Assembly (NCBI GenBank): GCA_024529925.1
Contig: JAFEUB010000787.1
Coordinates: forward strand, 1,491,501 to 1,555,500
Source: Ophthalmolycus amberensis
Taxonomy: Eukaryota; Chordata; Actinopteri; Perciformes; Zoarcidae
Reading direction: 5' to 3'
Length of the DNA stretch: 64,000 bases
Below, in pieces: positions 60,679 to 64,000 of this stretch; within the stretch, counting starts at the first letter, position 1; the number at the start of each line of letters is the position of its first letter. The notes beneath the pieces are model-generated. The model saw nothing but the letters and a program-made list of their open reading frames with translations. It was not told the DNA's origin and did not search any database. The translations under genes and the position numbers were made by a program.

Positions 60679-60790
60679 TAGGGCTGGGCGATATGGCCAA
60701 CAGTTTCTATCACGATACAGGTCATTTCAATAACGATAAATATCACAATGCAGCGAGTTTTCAATAAATAAATAGTCTATGTGAGAGGTA
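60679..60790 (+). mobile_element. Truncated hAT-type repeat end
   Basis: The stretch starting TAGGGCTGGGCGATATGGCC, followed by TATCACGATACAGG and AACGATAAATATCAC, matches the remembered end of a widespread vertebrate/fish nonautonomous hAT-type repeat. No matching inverted end is found downstream, so I read it as a truncated copy. The right limit is approximate. Confidence 0.6.
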
Positions 60791-62688
60791 CATGAGTAAA
60801 GCCTAACTCCTGTGTGAATTCATTACTTGACAGATTTCAGTATTTCCTCAATTACCATCGAATTGCATCAGTAATAACAAGGTGAAAACCTCTCAAGTCC
60901 TTTCCTGACAGCTGTTAAGATTAAGCGTGATCAATCGCAACAGCCTCTCTCTTATTTCACTCTTCCTCCCTCTGTCTTTCAATTCTTTCTTTCTGCTGCC
61001 CTCGCTCTTTCATCCTCTGACACCGAACCAATCATCTGTAATTAGACAACTGCACAAACTAAATCGAGAAGTGTTTGCGATGTGCATTTGCTTCGTACGT
61101 GTTGAAAGGTCCTGAATAGGCCTTTTTCACCCATGTGCTTGAGCCGGGGTTCAGTCAGAGTTCATCTCCGCTTGGCTAAACATATTTTCCCCCCGGACCA
61201 AAATCAACAAATGATCTTTCACTTGAGGAACATGCTCACACACACACCACGTCAGCACACACACTCAACAGGGTATCACAGGTTTGCCTTTTAAGGTCCC
61301 AGCGCATTTCTTCTTTTCTTTTTTTAGAGTTACTGTGATTTGATTTATCAGGCAACGGAACATTGCTTGAGGATATTGAATTGAAAACATATCAGATGTA
61401 TGAACTTCAACAGGGATAGGTGAAATAATGTAAATAGATCTGATTTGGGGTCATGAGCGGGACTGAGCCGAGCGAGAAACTCAGGCAGGCAGAAAAAAAC
61501 AAACCAGGAATGAAAAGGGGTGGCAGTGAGGAAATACAGAGAGAACATAGGGAAACAAGAGGTGTAGACAAACAAAGATGATCTTTTATACTCAGGTAGA
61601 GGAGGCTTGGACTTTGTAATGCATGCAGCTGTCAGCAGTGTTTCAGCGCTGCAGTCTTCACAGTTCCTGGTCAAAGTCTCCGACATTTCAGACATTTCTT
61701 TTTACATAAAAAAGCTCACCATCTTTATGGTATTTTTTTGTCCATCAGCCGTCCATCCTTTACGTTAAAACGTTGTCATCGCGGCTTCGCAGTGACAATG
61801 GCAATCCCTCTCACAGTGTGTGCCGTTTCATCCAGAGGTGCCCCGAGGTTTAGCCTTGAAAAGTGCATGTTGTTGCTTTGATTTCATACCGTGTTGCCCT
61901 TCATGTCCAAACAACACAGCAGATTGACGACGATAGTGCACATTTCCTAGAGTACCTTTACCCGTACTACACAAAAACAACATTTCACACAGGATCTTTG
62001 TAAAAACTCAGATATGCTGTGTACGTAATCACTCTCCGACACTCACAGCTTTTGAGCTGTGGTATTTAGGGCAGCATGCTGCTATGGCAGCGCATTGAAA
62101 AGTTCCTCTTTCTGTTGAATCTCACTTATTCAACTGGTTCGACGACTCGGCTTGCTTTCTGCCTCTACCTTCCGCCGAGCTCTTGCTCTGCTCCTTTTCT
62201 CTGTCTTTCTGTTTCGCTCAGGTTAGCTATCTGTCCCTGTCCTTCTCGCTTTCTGTCTGCAGCCGCCGGTGCACAGCTCGGAGAGGTGGCTGATGGGAGT
62301 TCATTGTGTACGGTGTGTGCGTGCGCGCAGGGCCAGTGTGTGCGAGTGTAGTCGTGCGTGTGTGTTTGTCTCTGTATGTGTGTGTGCACAGCGATGTCAC
62401 TGGGCTGTGTAATTGAAATGGAAATGAGCCAATCAGCGACTGCAGTGGTGTGCCAGCTCACCCTGCATTCACTTCACTGTTCCAGCTCTCCCAAACTCAC
62501 TCTCTCTGTTTGTGGCTCTGTGTGCAAGTGTCTCTATGTATCTGTGTGAGTGTGTGTGTGTTTGTGCCGACAATACTTGGCCCTTCAGTTTCAGCCCTGC
62601 GGGCCTGAGGAGGCGGTGTGAAAATGTAATCAGTTGGTAATAAAGATTATCTCTCTCTCTCTCTCGCTCACTCACTTATTCACTGACT

Positions 62689-62697
<9 letters not shown>

Positions 62698-62724
<27 letters not shown>
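62698..62724. repeat. CA microsatellite
   Basis: A pure CA run of about 27 bp, just after a short CT run at about 62651-62665. Confidence 0.93.
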
Positions 62725-63315
62725 TATGTGTGCGCCCACCCTCTGTGTCCAGTTGATTTCCCAGGCTTTGTGTTGTGACCCACAGCGCGATGGGACAGCT
62801 GTGGCATAACAAAGACATGTAATTATCACCATTTGACAATTAGCCCACCATCCAACTTTGCTCCTTAATTACCTATTTTACAGCTCGGAGGCCTCCGCTG
62901 CCACTCTCAGCTGCTACTCTTTGCTCACAAGAATGGGAAAGATTGTCGCTCATGATGTTGCCATTAGAGTGTCGTAAAATAGGGAGTGATCGTGGTGGTT
63001 GGGCGGAGTGCGCGCATGTGTGTGGCGAGGGCAACTCGGCGCCAACTCCATCTGGACAATTTCTCCTGTGATTCATGCCAGCTTTCAGCTGTCGTCTTAC
63101 AAGCTTTAATAAACATGCTATCGCTGCATGGATTGATTCGACTTTTTATTGTTTACTCGTATAGCATGTAATACCTAAAACATATATTAAGGTAATGCAT
63201 AAAAAAACATTGCATATTGATCAATAAATTAGCATTTATTCCATTTATATTCCAATGTGTCTGTCATGCAACAATGAATTTGCCTCCTGCTTTAACATTT
63301 AAAGCTTAAATTGTC

Positions 63316-63354
63316 ATATATATATATATATATATATAATATATATATATATAT
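63316..63354. repeat. AT microsatellite
   Basis: An alternating TA run of about 39 bp with one AA phase shift near 63339. Confidence 0.94.
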
Positions 63355-64000
63355 GCCTGTGTAAATGTACATATGTCTGTATGCATGTATATCAAAAAAA
63401 TGGTGCAGAGTAATACTAACATAACAAGTTGCTTTACACACACCAGGTATGTGGATATGACATTATATACAGTCTATATAGCAATGCCTGTATTTTTTTA
63501 TTGTTAGTGATATCATTTACCATGAAATGATATTGACACTATGTGGCTGATTTTACTGTTCATCAGACAACACTGAGGAAATGTCTCGTTATTCTGGAAG
63601 CACACTCCAAACAAAAAATACCGCTGACACAAACGCACACAACAGCCAATTTTGATGCAACCTTAATTTCCATTTTCTTTTGTGCCCACCAGTTTAGTTG
63701 ATCCTGCTGTATCTTCGCAATTACTCTCGTCAATTGACCCCGGCGTTACTGTACCGTCTCCCCCGCTTATATGTCACTCTGGTTTTCTCACAGTGCGCAG
63801 CCTTGATTTACATTCCATTGGTGCGACCTCTCGGGGCTCCTGCGTCCTGCACAGAGGCTGATGTATGTTTGAACAGCACGCGTCCGTTTCGCACTGAAGA
63901 ACGCTTTCCTCTTTCTGCTGAAAAGCGGGAACGGTTTATAGAACAGTGGCAGCCGATTAAAGCCGCCATCGCCATAAACAAGACGACAGCCGCATCTAAA

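Larger units (their letters stand above)
60791..64000. other. Noncoding stretch, no gene seen
   Basis: No gene is supportable. Unique, AT-rich, enhancer-like DNA lies at about 60830-60930. A CA run is at 62698-62724 and an AT run at 63316-63354. Open frames near 62080-62550 are low-complexity. Confidence 0.5.

Noticed and set aside
62076..62351. 91-codon frame with a cysteine/serine-rich hydrophobic start
   Set aside because: It crosses pyrimidine-rich and GT-rich DNA, and antisense frames overlap it. No domain or splice context supports it.

Overview
This window looks like a gene-poor stretch of a teleost fish genome, either intergenic DNA or the inside of a very large intron. The evidence is indirect. 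There is no long cellular open reading frame on either strand. Dinucleotide microsatellites are very dense, mostly CA/GT with some CT and AT, and there are several homopolymer G/C runs over 15 nt. The interspersed repeats have the look of ray-finned fish elements: a BEL/Pao LTR retrotransposon, hAT-type miniature elements with TAGGGRTGCA or GGGGTGTAAC ends, and a MITE ending AAAGGGTCAGTTCACCC. I found no tRNA, rRNA, CRISPR array or bacterial-style operon. Nearly all of the short open frames read as chance translations of microsatellites and noncoding DNA.

Layout. Positions 1-12,350 are noncoding DNA with microsatellites. Two short, similar, conserved-looking elements lie about 4 kb apart (3371-3426 and 7462-7524), and a homeodomain-site-rich stretch at 7840-8400 looks like a conserved noncoding element. 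Positions 12,365-17,723 are a transposon nest: a decayed SINE-like fragment, a 347-bp MITE, a 461-bp hAT-type miniature element, and a young BEL/Pao retrotransposon on the minus strand (13982-17514). The retrotransposon has a visible 5-bp target duplication (GTCAC) and 295-bp LTRs that differ at one base. Positions 17,724-38,840 are noncoding DNA with many microsatellites and one dispersed fish repeat near 20.6 kb. Positions 38,841-44,002 hold two inverted copies of one palindromic-ended DNA element. Positions 46,230-46,900 hold a 163-bp MITE and a probable DNA-transposon fragment. Positions 54,551-58,363 hold a short and a long member of one hAT-type family in opposite orientations, and a further hAT-type end lies at 60,679. 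The rest to 64,000 is noncoding and microsatellite-rich.

The only protein-coding remnant I can support is the BEL pol fragment: end of reverse transcriptase, RNase H, integrase and C-terminal domain. It has one in-frame stop and lacks gag, protease and most of reverse transcriptase. The most unusual structure is also here. The missing 5' interior is replaced by an inverted copy of the element's own 5' LTR together with about 209 bp of adjacent host flank. This makes a near-perfect palindrome with arms of about 466 bp and a 35-bp spacer (16756-17723). It looks like a post-insertion template switch, or an assembly artefact.
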